This document shows, one piece after another, positions 1 through 12,300 of a stretch of 64,000 nt of DNA; position 1 is the stretch's first letter; every line of letters begins with the position of its first letter. The position numbers and the translations under genes are program-made. Source of the stretch: Perognathus longimembris pacificus (Eukaryota > Chordata > Mammalia > Rodentia > Heteromyidae); the NCBI RefSeq assembly GCF_023159225.1, contig NC_063167.1, forward strand, positions 18,355,360 to 18,419,359, given 5' to 3'. The notes beneath the pieces are model-generated. The model was not told where the DNA came from. It saw only the letters and a list, made by a program, of their open reading frames with translations, and made no database searches.

Positions 1-829
1 CCTGGTTTGGCTGGAGCACAGGCAATAGCAAGGACTCCTGGATCAGTTGGATGGAGATCTTGAGGACCAGTCGAGTGGAAGTGGGTTTAATTTTCATTCT
101 TCCAGTGCTGGATTTGAGTAGAGGCAAAGCATGATGAGAAGACAGTCCAAGCCAGTGGCATGGCTAAGCTGGGTCACTTGGGAGCTGTCATTGTCATGGT
201 TGTGATGGATCTTTGAAAAAAAAAAAAAGAGCCTTCTGAAATTCCGTGGGTGGATGACAATAAGGAAGACAGATTGTGTGTGTGAGCTACTTCTGTCCAT
301 GTTGGCCTTGGACAAGTGTCGCCTCTGCCCTTTCCTGAGCCAGGCTCTGCTTTGTCTCAGTGAGACACCTTTCTGTGTCCATGTCCAGCAAAGACAGAGG
401 CTTTGAAGAGCAACTTCATTCATGTCCTCTGGAGCCAGATGGAACAGAGCCCAGGGGAGACAGACTGTGTCCCTGGCCCCAGGACACCCTGGCCTCTGCC
501 CTCTTGGGGAAGTGACAGGGTGGCAGGGCTGCAGCAGATCCTTTGTTTTGTGTTGGATGCTCTTCCTGCAGCCAGGCCTTGTCCCATGGCCAGTCGGTGA
601 GGATGTTGAGTCCACTCTGCCCGTTTCCCTCCTGGACCAAGGATGCCCACCCAGGGTGGGTCCTTTATGGGCTTCCATGCTACCACTTGTCCAAGCAGCA
701 CAAAGGCACAGGGCTAAGGGCAGTGTAAGAAACGTCTCTGCTCTTTCCCATACAACAGTCAACTGTAAACAGATAAAAGATATCAAAGTAAAACCTAGAA
801 ATGGCTAGAGGAAAACAGGGAACACCTTT
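1..829. other. Unique DNA, no gene recognised
   Basis: No recognisable repeat or exon. A minus-strand frame of 230 codons covers most of the stretch but has no domain, signal or membrane pattern I recognise, and overlapping frames are open on the other strand, as expected in GC-balanced noncoding DNA. A short A-run lies at 217-228. Confidence 0.5.
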
Positions 830-1292
830 GAAGGTATAAGCACACTTAACATTTTTTTTCTGGATAGAATCCTAATTGCTCAGAAAATAACAAGAATTGA
901 AAAAAATGGGCTTACATTGACAAAGCTGCTGCACCGCAAAAGAAAAAAAAAAAGCCACAATCAAAGGAAAACCTACAGAATAAGAGATAACCTTTGCCAG
1001 TTATTCCTTTGATAAAGGGTTTATATCCAGGATATATAAAGAGCTACAAAAATTAAAGAAAAGATAAATAATTCAACAAATCAATTGGAACAGCTAGTGA
1101 ACTAAACAGTTTCCAAAGGAAGAGATACTCATAGTTTAGAAATATATGAAGAACTATTCAATACCCTTAGCCATAGAAAAAGCATGCAAATCAAAAAACC
1201 ATTGATTATCCATCCATCCATCCATCCCAGTTAGGAAAGCCATCATTAAGCATGAAAGCAACAACAAATATTGTCCAGGATGGGGTGTGTGG

Positions 1293-1331
<39 letters not shown>

Positions 1332-1338
1332 ATATATG

Positions 1339-1371
<33 letters not shown>

Positions 1372-2145
1372 ATGTATGTGTATGTGTATACGTATATGTA
1401 TATGTATATATGTGTACACACACACTTCTGATGAGAATATAAATTAGGGCAACCACTGTGGAAAGCAGTATGGATCTTTCTTATAAGACAAACTACAACC
1501 AAAGGGGGGAAAACCCCTAAAACTAGAGATAGAACTACTATATCATCCTTCTATACTACTCCTGGCCATATATCATAAGGAACTAAGTCAATATGCAGTC
1601 AAGATACCTGTACACCTATGTTTATTGCAGTACTATTCACAGTAACTAATCTATGGAATCAACTGGGTGCCCAAAGACCAATGAATGAATAAAGACAATG
1701 CAGTGTCCATATACAATGGAGTATTATTCAGCTATAAAGAATGAAATTGTTATTAGTAGGAAAGTAGATAGACCATCATGTGAAGCAAAATAAGCCAGAT
1801 TGAGAAAGATAAAGATCGCATGGTCTCTCACAGATGGAATCTAATCTTCAAAAGCAATGGCAGGAAGTGTTAAGTGGTTGGTTTGAACGAGAATACTGCA
1901 GGAAGGGGCGGGAGTGAAAGGAGAGGGTGAAGGGAGACAGATGTGACCGAAGTATCTCTAAACACATGTATGAAAACAGAACAATGGAAGGTGCTGAAAT
2001 TGATTCACGAAGTGGGAGGGAGGCTGAAGGATGGACACAGAGGGTAATCTTGACAAGGGCACAGTACATTGTACACCTGTATGGAAATATCATAAGGAAG
2101 CCTCTTGGTACAACTTCTATCTGCAAAGAGAATGCAAAAGATAAT
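830..2145 (+). mobile_element. 5'-truncated LINE-1: ORF2 3' end plus 3' UTR
   Basis: The sequence follows the end of placental L1 ORF2 and then the usual L1 3' untranslated region. A recognisable stretch around 1660-1760 reads as the typical sequence about a changed ordinal, few-base-indel string ending in an ATGGAGTATTATTCAGC motif (about 1717-1734). Stops and indels interrupt the ORF2 portion, so it cannot make a protein. The 3' part (about 1850-2140) is related to the 3' ends seen at 35490-35690 and 58870-59575. It is interrupted by a dinucleotide array at 1293-1425. The exact start is uncertain by tens of bases. Confidence 0.8.
1293..1425. repeat. Compound (TA)n/(TG)n microsatellite inside L1
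   Basis: Alternating TA runs (1293-1319 and onward), TG runs (about 1353-1371) and mixed TATG/TGTA units. It sits where L1 ORF2 sequence would normally continue, so the array has expanded within, and partly replaced, the L1 body. Confidence 0.9.
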
Positions 2146-2304
2146 CCATATTCCAGTTGCTCACAAACTCCAAGTCCCCCAAAGCATTTCTTGCAGGTCT
2201 TTACCCCTTCCCCTACTCTGTTTACCAGAGACTCTTACTGGCTCCCGCCTGGACACACCCTGCTGTCTCAGCTTCTAGGAGGAGGCTGACTTTTTAATCT
2301 GGAG

Positions 2305-2468
2305 ACCTTGGTGAAAACTTTGACTCAGCCCGATCCTGAAGGACTTCTGCAGCCTCTCTGAGCCTCTGTTTCCTCATCTATAAACTGGAGACAAAAACTG
2401 CGGCTACTCGATGGAATTCTAAGGGTAAAGAAGTTAGTGCATGCAAAACCTTGAGCCCAGTGCCTGGG
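2305..2468 (+). mobile_element. MIR SINE relic
   Basis: Contains the MIR-type core with CCTCTGTTTCCTCATCTATA (about 2366-2385) followed by a degenerate GTGCCTGG-type tail. Diverged, as expected for an ancient mammalian element. Confidence 0.65.
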
Positions 2469-2552
2469 TTCGTGGAGAGCTCTTAGTGTGTTCTTCTGTG
2501 ATTTGTTTATTGTATTCTTCCTCTTGTTCCTCCTCCTCCTCTAATTGGTTTT

Positions 2553-2660
2553 ATTACAAAGTCTTTGTAGTCCAGGCTGACTCCAAACTCATGTTCCTCC
2601 TTCCTCAGCTTCCTCCGTGCTGGGGTGACAAGCGTGTGCTACCATGTCCAGCTGCCTCCT
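2553..2660 (-). mobile_element. B1-like (7SL-derived) SINE, antisense
   Basis: On the plus strand it reads GTAGTCCAGGCTGACTCCAA, then the cctcagc...tgctggggtgaca pattern, then gtgtgctaccatgtcc, which is the reverse complement of a rodent B1/Alu-type monomer. Moderately diverged. Confidence 0.7.
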
Positions 2661-4617
2661 TGACTGACAGGATATTTTCCTTCTGAGAGCAGTCCTACCT
2701 TGCACCACCCTACCAGCCCATCCTTCGACACCCACTCCCATGAGTCATAGCATTGCTAAGTCTACCCAGGATAAACTGGGTTTCCTGTGACTCGCACCCA
2801 GGAAATCCTGACCCACACAGACCTGATAGGGGCAGACCACACTCAGCTCCTATTATGGGGCTCCAGCCCTTTGCACCAACAGCTTTCCACATACATGTGT
2901 CCATGCTGTCTTTTCTTCTCGCAGCTGCCTCTGTCTGTCCTTGTCTTCTCCTAATGCTAGGAAGCATTTAACACACCCCGAAACTCATGGGCAGTGCTGA
3001 GGGAGGAAGAGAACCCACAGTGAGAGTGGGGTGGGCTTCAAACCCGCTCCTCACCTGAGTGAGCACACACTTGGAGAGGGAAGAGTTCACTCAGCCGACA
3101 CGGGAAGATTTAATGGGCTCCACAGGGCTCTTCAGTGTCTTCAGCGTGGTGTGTGGTGGGTGCTGACTCCCACAGTCAGGGCTGGGATGATGTTTGGGAT
3201 CCGTGGCCCAGCATCTCACCTCCAGTGGGCAGGCATGAACACCAGGGGAAATCTCACCTGCCGGTCTCGCTCTGAGAAGGAGAAATAGAAAATACTTTTA
3301 ATTCCAAAGAGTAAATGTCACCAGCTTGGGAAGGATTCTGAGGTTCTGAAAACAAACACAGGGCACATAGGGAGGGGGGAAAAAGAGGGAAGGAGGAAAG
3401 GGAGAAAAAGGATTAGAAGTTGGGGTGGGTAGGTTGTAGACAAGAGAGGGGTATTGAGGTGGAGAGATGTAGGTGGAGGGGGCAAAGAGACAGGGGAGTC
3501 TCCCCAGGCGGCCTGTTCCCTGACTCTCCCACACTGCCAGGGGGCAGACACAGCTGCTTGTGGGGGAACTGGGATGCCTGGCTTCATCAGTGTCCCATTG
3601 GGGGACTTGGGGGGGGCAATTAGGGAAAGTGCCAGGTACTCTGCCTGGCCATGGGGGGGGGGGTGCAGTCATCATGTTCACAGGAAAAAAACACCACCTC
3701 AATGAAGCCTATCGTATGGGTAAGGAAAATATCTAGAATGAACTATCTCTGGGGATGGTATTAGGGAGAATTTTGTTTTTATTGTTGGCTGTGTAAAATG
3801 TATTTTCAGAAGGGGAGGAAAATAAAGAGCTTTCCATGATATAATTCTTCCTTCCTTTGGTTCTTTACTAAATATAAAGACCCAACTATGTTATCTCTTG
3901 GCTTGAAATCCTAGGTGTAGCCTTTGGGACCTGGATGTCCTGACCCTTCCACCGTGCTTCCTCCTCTGAGGTTGGGGGAAAGCAGACAGAGGCTTAGATG
4001 AGGAGAAAAAGCTCAGGCCTCCAATGCTGGCCCTGCTATCACCTCTCAGGAGCCTTCTTCTGCATCGCAGGCTCAGGTGCACACAAGGGCTCCATGGATC
4101 ACCACAGGTAACGGCTGCTGTGGGGGCAGAGCGAATCGAGGTCAGGGTCAGCCTAGCCAATCTGGCTGAGTCCTGATTCACCACACAGAAGGGGAGGACA
4201 CTGCGAGCCAGGCACAGGGAGCGAACGCATGTGGTCTGGGAACTGGACCAGGGTGGACGCAGCTTCTGTGTCCAGGAGGAGGAGGAGGCAGCATGGGAGG
4301 CCTGGAGAGAGAGGAATGGCTCTGAGTGCCGGGTGCAGAATGACAGAGGTTCAAATGAGGAGCCGTATTACTAGGAAGCAAGATGTTTAACCCAGAAATA
4401 TGAGTATACATACCCTTTGGCCCTGACCCAGCACCTGTGAACTCAGAGGAGTCTCATGGAGAGTGGGCTAAGGGTATGGTGGGCTTTTGAAGAATGAATA
4501 AGGGTTTACCAGGTGGAGGGGTAACATGCATGGAGAGTGGCACTAAAGTTTATATGAGGGCAGTGGTGGGAGTATAACTCAGAGATTTATCACTGACTTC
4601 AATCTCCCAGAATAGAG
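2661..4617. other. Unique DNA, no gene recognised
   Basis: Mostly non-repetitive. A purine-rich patch lies at about 3365-3415, and runs of G occur near 3607-3615 and 3652-3662. No splice-flanked coding block or known repeat is apparent. Confidence 0.45.
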
Positions 4618-4621
4618 AGAG

Positions 4622-4675
<54 letters not shown>

Positions 4676-4718
4676 ACACAAGAGAGACAGGGGGAGAGAG
4701 ACACACAGATACAGACAT

Positions 4719-4752
<34 letters not shown>

Positions 4753-4770
4753 TGTGGAGAGAGAGAGACA
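4618..4770. repeat. (GA)n and (CA)n microsatellites
   Basis: A nearly pure GA array at about 4624-4671, a short impure spacer, then a CA array at 4720-4749 and another short GA run to 4768. Frames through it code only for repetitive serine/leucine or valine/cysteine strings and are artefacts. Confidence 0.95.
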
Positions 4771-7104
4771 AGGGTAGAGATCAGCCAGGTATTTGTGTCT
4801 CAGACACCAAGCTGGGCCAAGGTGATAAGAATGCCTGCTATACATGATCTGGCTTTAAAGAAATGCATTGCAAGCACTAATATCTGTTAGACTCGGCAGC
4901 ACCCCAATAAATTACACTTTTTTTCTTCCTCCTTGTTGGAGGATATTTTCTGCCTCAAGACCTATCACATTCTACATGAGAAGTTGCTAGTTTCTTTCCA
5001 AAGAGTAAAAAACCCCATAAAGCTGGGAGTCTTCTGTGAGAGATGAGTTCATAACACAGCATGCTTTTGTCGTTTACACCTACAGCCATGAAATTGGACG
5101 CGTGGAAGCCTGTGAAGCTCATTTCCGGGGTCCCTGCCCTCCGGCCTGTGCATTTCCCCACTTACTTTAGCACACGGACGATGGGCCCATTGCTGCCGAA
5201 TGGGATGGAGCCTTCAAGTATTTGTGCTTCTGCAGTGTAGGTCCTGAGAAACGTGCTTTCAATACATGTATAAATAGTTGGGGATTTTCTCAGTTATAGA
5301 CATCAACTTTACACTCTAATAAAATCTCCATGCCATATCATTGCACACACTAAATGGTTGTGTGAGCAGGAACCCCACACAGATGCTCCACACTCCTGGT
5401 TTTCAGTCCTGACTGGGGCAAAGATCTTGCTGTGTGGTTCTGGGACTGTTGTGTCTGTCTCTGGGCCTCAGCATCGTTGACATTGCTTCTCATGTTCCTG
5501 GTTTGGATGTTCCAGGCAAACAGGACCTACAGGACTTCAGGTACTGAACAAGTAAGTACCTACTGTGTGCCTGGCACAAGGCTGTATCCCAGAGGAAAAT
5601 GGCTGTCCCTAATGTCAAAGAACACATATTCTGAGCAGGTGCCTTCATGCTGTGTGGCTGTGTATGGTAGGGATTGTTTGCTCATTTTCTCTGCCATTGC
5701 CCCCTTGGCTGCAGGGGCAACCTCAGGAAGGGGCTCGTTCTTCCTTCACGGCCCTCATGAAGGCCAGTGGTGTGTGGTGGGAGCTTTGTGCATGCCTTTA
5801 ATCCCACAGCCCATGGCCTGGGTCGATGCATTGTGAATGCAGCACACGCCACCCCCAGAGGCCCATCCAGGCCCAATCGATCCAAACAGCTGCAGCACTG
5901 GAGGCTCCTGCCTCCGATCAATGCTGCTTATGAAGCTGGGCAGGAGGGCTGTCATTCGGTTTTCCTTTCCCCACATCCTTTCTGAAACAACCAAACCTTC
6001 TCTCTGGTGAATAAATGCCCACCCTGTGCCCTCTCTGCAGGCTTAGAAGTGTGCCAGGCTCCAACCCCAGCTCCACACCTGATTGGAGCCCTGGCCTGTG
6101 TGTCCCCCTCCCTGCAGCAGCCCTATGAGATGAGGTCAAGTCACTTACCCAAGATGCACAGCCTGGGTGGAGCAGAGCCTCATTTGGGACCTAGGATGGC
6201 TTAGCAATAACAGCTGGGAACATTTGGGGACCTTCTGAGGGGTGGGGAGGTGGATGTGGCAGGGGAGCTGCTCTGTCAGGTGAGCAGCTGGGCAGCACAG
6301 GTGTGCACAAGGCGTGGGAGGCAGCTGTGAGTGGTCCCAGAGGCTGCATGGCAAAGAGCTCTGAGGAGGAGCCAAGCCTCCGAGGCCTTGAACGTCAAAT
6401 CAGGCTGGGGCTAGGGTGTCAGAGAGCCCAGAAGGGACCTCACAAAGCTCTTGCCGTGGGCCTAAAACTCAGCTCCCATCAGCCCCTAGCACTTCTCATA
6501 GAGCCTTATGGGTTTTATTTGTGTGTTTCCCTTGCAGCAGCTGAGGGTCAGTTGTAGATGGGCCCTAGATCCGGCTCTGCTGATATGTCCTTCCTCTAGG
6601 TTGGAATTCTGGGTAGGATAGGGACCAGCATCCTTCTGGGCCTCCAGCTGTACAAGGAAGACAAATTAGTTTTATTATCAGTGATCTTATGAAGGAGCCA
6701 TTTTCTGTGACTCGCCATGAGCCACATCTTCTTCTAGCATCTGCAATACCCACTTCACAGATAGAGAAACTGAGTCACAGGACAATTTTTTTTTGTACAC
6801 AGTTACATGTCACAAAAGATAGCACTCTTGGCCTGGCCTGGGTTTATCTTCTGGAGCTTGAGACACATCCTTTTACCTGTCTTCTCTCCTGTGTCACTGT
6901 TGTTTTCTACTGTTAAATCAAATAAATACAATATTCAAGGAGCTGGATTGTTGCATCTTGGGCCTGGCCTTGCTGAGCTTAGGGGATGGCATCAATTCGA
7001 CTCTGACTCCGAGTTTTATCTTTGCTGAGAAAATGGAGAAAATTAGACTCCATGATGTTTGTAAAGGGTTAGACACAGTATCAGAGCACATCTCCTACCA
7101 CCCT

Positions 7105-7260
7105 CCAAAAACTTCTGTGCGGCAAGTTTAATTCTCTGCAATTTACAATGGAGGCTAATGTAGCTCAGAGAGGCAAAGAAATTTGTCTGAGGTCACACAG
7201 CCAGGCAGTGCCATAGCCAAGATAGCTGACCCCAGAAGTGCCGTGCTCTGAACCCTGAGT
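7105..7260 (-). mobile_element. MIR/L2-type ancient repeat relic
   Basis: Contains the widely repeated pattern of agaggcaaagaaatttg...gaggtcacacagccaggcag (about 7169-7208) followed by a tctgaaccctg ending. The subfamily and orientation assignment are uncertain. Confidence 0.45.
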
Positions 7261-8273
7261 TCTCTAAGTCTGATGTTCATGAGAAGGAAGTGGAGGATGG
7301 AGAAGTAATTAATTTTTGTTCTTGGTGGTCAGCGATCACGACCTCCAAGTTCTGTGTTATCTAGGCTGCTCTGAGAGCAGCTGGGCTGAGTTCCTGGGTG
7401 GGGGCCCCCTCTCTGGCTGTTCTTGCCTAGACGGTGGCCTCTGGCTCAGGGCATGGCTTTGAGTTGTCACGTTTGTGTGCTTCCTGTTACATGGGGCTGT
7501 GCCTATTGGACAATCTCTGCTGAGAGCCAGGAGACCTGTACCTTGGAGATACCCACTCCACAGCTAGACTGGCTCTTGAGTCCCTGCTGTCCCCACCCCT
7601 GATCTGTTGGAGTAACATGGGAGTCCGTGAGTTTGAGCACTAACTCAGCTGCCACTCACAGAAGGCAGCTCATTTAAGTTTGTATTATCTAGGGTGGGCA
7701 AGCATGTACTGTAAAAACAAATGATCACAACTGGCATTGACTTTAAACCCCAGCTATTTTATTTCTTTCTAGTGTCGCTGGTGGGTTGGGAGGGTTTGGG
7801 TCTGCTCAGTCACCCACAGATGTGGTGAGCGAGATGCTCTTGTGCCAAATGAGATGGGGGACTCTGGTTTGCACCAGCCCCAAAGGAAGCTCCAGGCAGT
7901 GAAGTGACAGGCATCGCTTCAGCCCTCACAACCACTGTGCACAGCTAGCCATGAGGTCCCACCAAGCCGTGGCTCCCAAGAAGACAGTCCCACCTCCACC
8001 CTGGGGAGATGTGAGCACACTGGGGTGTCATGGCGATGGCTGTGCCTCCACCTCTTCCTTCCCCCTCTCACCCTGTCTGCACCGGGAGGCTCCTGGTTCT
8101 AGCAGTGCACCCATGGCTCTTCTTCCTTTTCAGTATTGCTGGACACCAAGGTTCTGACCGGTTCTAAGACAACCTGAGTCAGCAGTGGAATTGACTTGGC
8201 AGTGAGGGCAGAGCTTGGAGCCGCGGGGATGGGGTTGGAACCCAGGTCTGTCTGGTTCAAAGCTCAGAATCCT

Positions 8274-8302
8274 GGGGGTGGGGGTGGGGGCCGGGGTGGG
8301 GG
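8274..8302 (+). other. G-quadruplex-type motif
   Basis: Five G-runs of 4-5 bases separated by 1-2 base loops (G5-T-G5-T-G5-CC-G4-T-G5). The loop lengths fit a stable intramolecular quadruplex on the plus strand. Known for such motifs in general; not shown for this locus. Confidence 0.7.
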
Positions 8303-8404
8303 CAGACTGACAGACCTCTGCTATCTAGAGCCACGTTCTGATGGGAGAATAGACTCCAAGATGCCAGACCGAGGGAAGGGCAAGCATGTGTGAGGCAGAC
8401 ATGA

Positions 8405-8516
8405 TGGTGGGCCGGGAGCAGGTGTGGAAAAGAGAGGTGGAGAGGGAAAGAGAGGAAGAAGGAGGAGAGGAGGGGGAGGAAGAGGAGGGGGGAAGAAGAG
8501 GAGGAGGGGGGAGTTG
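8405..8516 (+). repeat. Purine-only low-complexity tract
   Basis: About 110 bases almost entirely A/G, with GAGGAGG and GGAAGAAGAGGAGG units. No other repeat structure. Confidence 0.8.
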
Positions 8517-9119
8517 TTGAGTAGGAAAGAATGGGCGTGACAGGTGTGGGTTCTGACATCACACAGACCTGGGCTGGCAACCCAGATCTGCCATTTCCCA
8601 ACAGATTCTAAGACGCGTTTAACCTTTCCACCCATATTTAAAGGAAATCGCACCACAGAAGGTGGCTCTCAGGTTTAACGGTGATTAGTAATGGAAGTAC
8701 ATGGAATGCTGTTTGATGTTCAGGGGTCTTGGTGATGTCAGTACAGGCTCTGCACACACAGTGGGCTTTCCCTTTGTGCCCAGCCCTCTGCCAATCAGCA
8801 TGCATCACCAAGTCACCACTCCCTGCTCAGGGGTTGCCCATGACCAAGCCCATTTTATAGATGAGGAAATGAAGGCCAGAGAAGTTGATGCCCGAGATCA
8901 CTCAGCTGGCTGGTGACCAATGGCTGAGCTCACATTCATACCACACTCGACGCTTGGCTTTTCCTTGTGAGCTTCAGGACCTGACAACCAAGCTCTGGGT
9001 TCAGAAAGCTTGTGGGAACTTGAACACCCCCCTCCTGCTTCCGCCTCTGCAGCTGCCAGTCCCAGGCCTGCCCTCAGGCAGCTCCATTTTGCTGAGAAGG
9101 AACTTCTTCATTCCATGAG

Positions 9120-9365
9120 GTCTCTCTTTATGAACGTGCATAGCAGAGACTAATCGAAGCCTTTCAGTTCAGCAGCACTTTGGAAATCAATGCTCTTTGC
9201 ACGCGTACCCAACATCTATTTTAACCGAACATTTGTGGGTTTCTCACCAGGCTCATCTCTACTTCAGTCAGCAGAGGCTTTGAGAAACATCCTTGGTGTT
9301 TTGCCTAATAAATCCTTGTGAAATACAAATCTGCGGTTACTCAGAGAGCTGCCGGCCATGCTGTG
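9120..9365. other. Candidate conserved noncoding element
   Basis: Repeat-free AT-balanced block with no low complexity, several CpGs (ACGCGTACC at 9200-9208) and AT-rich octamer-like words, in contrast to the surrounding GC-rich filler. No frame looks coding. Conservation is inferred from texture only. Confidence 0.3.
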
Positions 9366-12300
9366 GGAGGAGAAGTGCTGTGGAGGACAGCAGCCATAAT
9401 TCCAGGGTGCTACCTCTTCCTGCTCCTTCTACACCTCGATCACCACCTTGACCTTGGCCTCACAAGCTCAGTCCTAGGAAATCCATATCCTTAACGGTTT
9501 CAACTCTGGCTCAGAGCCACAGGGGCAGGACAGCAGTAGGGTGTTAGAGGTGTCTCCAGGGGTGGGCAAATTCCCTTTTAGGGGGCCAGGTCTGATGCAG
9601 AGGTTACTTACTGCCCCTCCATGTGTGGGAGGCTGATTCAGTGAGATGAGGTGCTACCTGTGTCACTGTCTCAGGAGGCAGTGGGAGATGGGGGGTGCTC
9701 AGAGGGTCTGGAGTCTGGAAAATTCAAGCACATAAACAGCCGGTGGTTTTGTGAGTGGAAGTGGACACATGAGCAAAGATGTCTTCATCTTGTACCCTGC
9801 TGCCCAGGCCATGGGTACCTCCAGAAAGAAGTGGGGAGATACTTTACTAGTAAGTAACAGACATCCAACAGCTCAGCCAGGGGGGAGCATCTTGTGTACC
9901 AGGTTTCTTTCTGCTCATCCTTGGATGCTCCCTACCCTGGAACCTGCTTCTTATTCATACAATGAGTCTTGTGATCTTCTCTTTGGACCAGTGTTGTTGT
10001 AGGCCTCACAGGAGAGAAAGCATGGGTTCCAGTGATGGGTCATTGTTGCTGCCTGGCCATGCTCTCCCTACATGAGTGATAATCTCCTATGGATTGTACC
10101 TCTATGTGAAGTGTTGATACCTTTCATGATACCTGGCACAAAGTAGGTGCTCAATTAACAAAAGCTCTTCTTTTTGCTAAGGGTAACCATAGTAGGCCCC
10201 GACTTGCAGGTCAGGGCAAGTTTCTATGCTGTCTCAAAGCCTGAGCATAAAGACTCTGGGGAGCTAGCGGCCCTATGACTTCCTGTCCCCTCCTCACCCT
10301 GGGTATTCTGAAACAGTGCTCCCCCTGATACACTCAGAGGCCCATCCACTCTGGTTCCAACTGAGGGGCCAATTGTGCCCTCTCAGTGGGTGAAGGAGGG
10401 CCATACCATGAGCTTCAGTTGATCCCAGGATCGTGACTATTTCCTTAGAATGAATTTCCAAAGAGGACTCATCACCCCAGATGCCTCTGATACCCCTTGT
10501 CAGGCTGTCCCACTCTTTCATCTATTTACCAGATTACCACAGGCAAAAATAGTCATATGCTTATATACACAAATGGATTAACTGAAGTATGCTATATGCA
10601 GGGGAAGATTCCAATGGGGAAACTCCTTTGAACAACTAATTTATAGTTTAATTAAATGCATACTAGGAATCTGGAACATGTGTTATGGAGGGAGGAGGGT
10701 TGAGATCAAGGGGAGGGAGGCAGACTAATGGAGAGAGAAAGGGTAGGCAAAAATATCCAATAATATCCAATGTGATAATATCCAATAATAATATCCAATG
10801 TCGTAATATCCAATGTGAATATGTAAAAGTGGAATCAGGTAAATGTGAGTCTTGATCAGTGTCATCTCTTTCATCTCTCCCAGCCCCAAACCATCTCCTC
10901 AATATTTTTTCTAGTTCCATTTTCATCTAAATACAGTGAATATTTTGACTACAGAATTTCACTTTTATATGCTTGAGAAATCTGTCTTCCACCCCTGCTC
11001 TGCTGTCTAGGAAACTAACGTCCTGGGGTTCTCATGATGTCCAACGCCCTGGAATAGCCCTGAGCTGGCCAAGGCCAATCTTTGCGTGACTTACATGACT
11101 GGAGCCCCAGGTCAGTAAACTTGTGTCACAGATGAAGAGATAGAGGTCAGAGAGGCGGGACATTTCTGCCCCTCAGGATCTAGCTGGAATGTGAACATCC
11201 CCTCCCACTCTCAAAACCTGGGAAACCACAGTACATGGCAAGCAGTTGGTCTTCCAATAATCACAGCTCATTAATTGATTAGTGGTGATTAGTTGGTTAG
11301 TCACTGGGGAACAGTAGAGAATAAAGCTGAGTATTCTCAAGGGGGTGAGACCACAAGTAGAGCACATCATGGCAGAGATGAGAGGGAAGGTTTGCTGAGG
11401 CAGGCAGAAGCGATGAACAGAAGGGGAGTCGCCACCAGGCATGGGTGGGGCAGGAGGTGAGGCAGGGGTTGCAGCATTCAGAACCCTAGAAAGCACTCAG
11501 AAGGCTACAGTATGGAGTGCAGGAGGGTGTGGCTTGGAGAGATAGACAGGTAGTCTTGGGCCACATCATAAAGGCATCAGAATGTCTGTCACTCCTTCCA
11601 GCTAAAGGCCTTTCATTTTTTTTTCCTTCCTGTTTTCCTCTTTCTCACCACAGTTCCTTTCAGGTTGTCAATCAAAACCTTCCCATCCAATCAGGAAGCA
11701 TGTGACGTAGAAGTGACCAACCACAAAACCCAAGTAGATACTCTAATTGGTTTAGGGGTAGGCACATAGAGCATCCTGCCAATCAGAGCTCTGCCCTGGG
11801 TTTACGAATTGGGTCATGGGGAGCCTTGCCTCTCTCTGTGTTCTCTGGCTGGGTGCCTGAAAACCTGGTACTTTCTTCCACTTCAGCATCTCTACTAGTC
11901 TGGTCATTAGGAAGAGAGTGATCTGGGAATTTGATATCCATGTGTGAGTGTGGGTCCCAGCTCTTAATTGCTACCTGCCTGATTTGCATGCTTACCTATA
12001 GCCACACCTCCCTGTCCTTGCCTCCCCCTAGCTACCCAGTCCCCTGTTTTTCCTGATTCTCAGTAAAGACTTTTCTTCCCTTCCTGTACTGAGCCTCAAA
12101 GCTCTGCCATGCTGGAGGAACTGGGACACGGCCCCCATCCATCCTGCTTCACAGCAAGCCTGGATATCTCAATTATTTACTAGGCTGACTTTCCATCAAA
12201 GGGCCTGTGTGACAGTCCAGGAAACTTTTCCCTGCAGCCACCTGCTGCGAGTCGCAGGTCCCACTGATTCACTGAGCAGGGAGTAAATGAGAGCATGTGG

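Larger units (their letters stand above)
4771..9119. other. Unique DNA with sparse ancient repeats
   Basis: Largely unique. Short relics include an interspersed-repeat fragment near 5530-5610 (GTACCTACTGTGTGCCTGGC at 5557-5576), a partial B1-like piece near 5778-5815, and MIR/L2-like 'agatgaggaaatgaaggcc' patterns at 8858-8930. I see no exon. Confidence 0.45.

Noticed and set aside
94..786. 230-codon minus-strand frame
   Set aside because: No domain, low-information composition, overlapping open frames on the other strand and no splice context.
10753..10820. Spaced direct repeats (aatatccaat units) as a CRISPR-like array
   Set aside because: Units are adjacent and degenerate with no regular unique spacers, and the genome is mammalian; it is a local tandem repeat.
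12244..12258. Short palindrome CTGCGAGTCGCAG
   Set aside because: Arms of only six bases, with no terminator or regulatory context; expected by chance in 64 kb.
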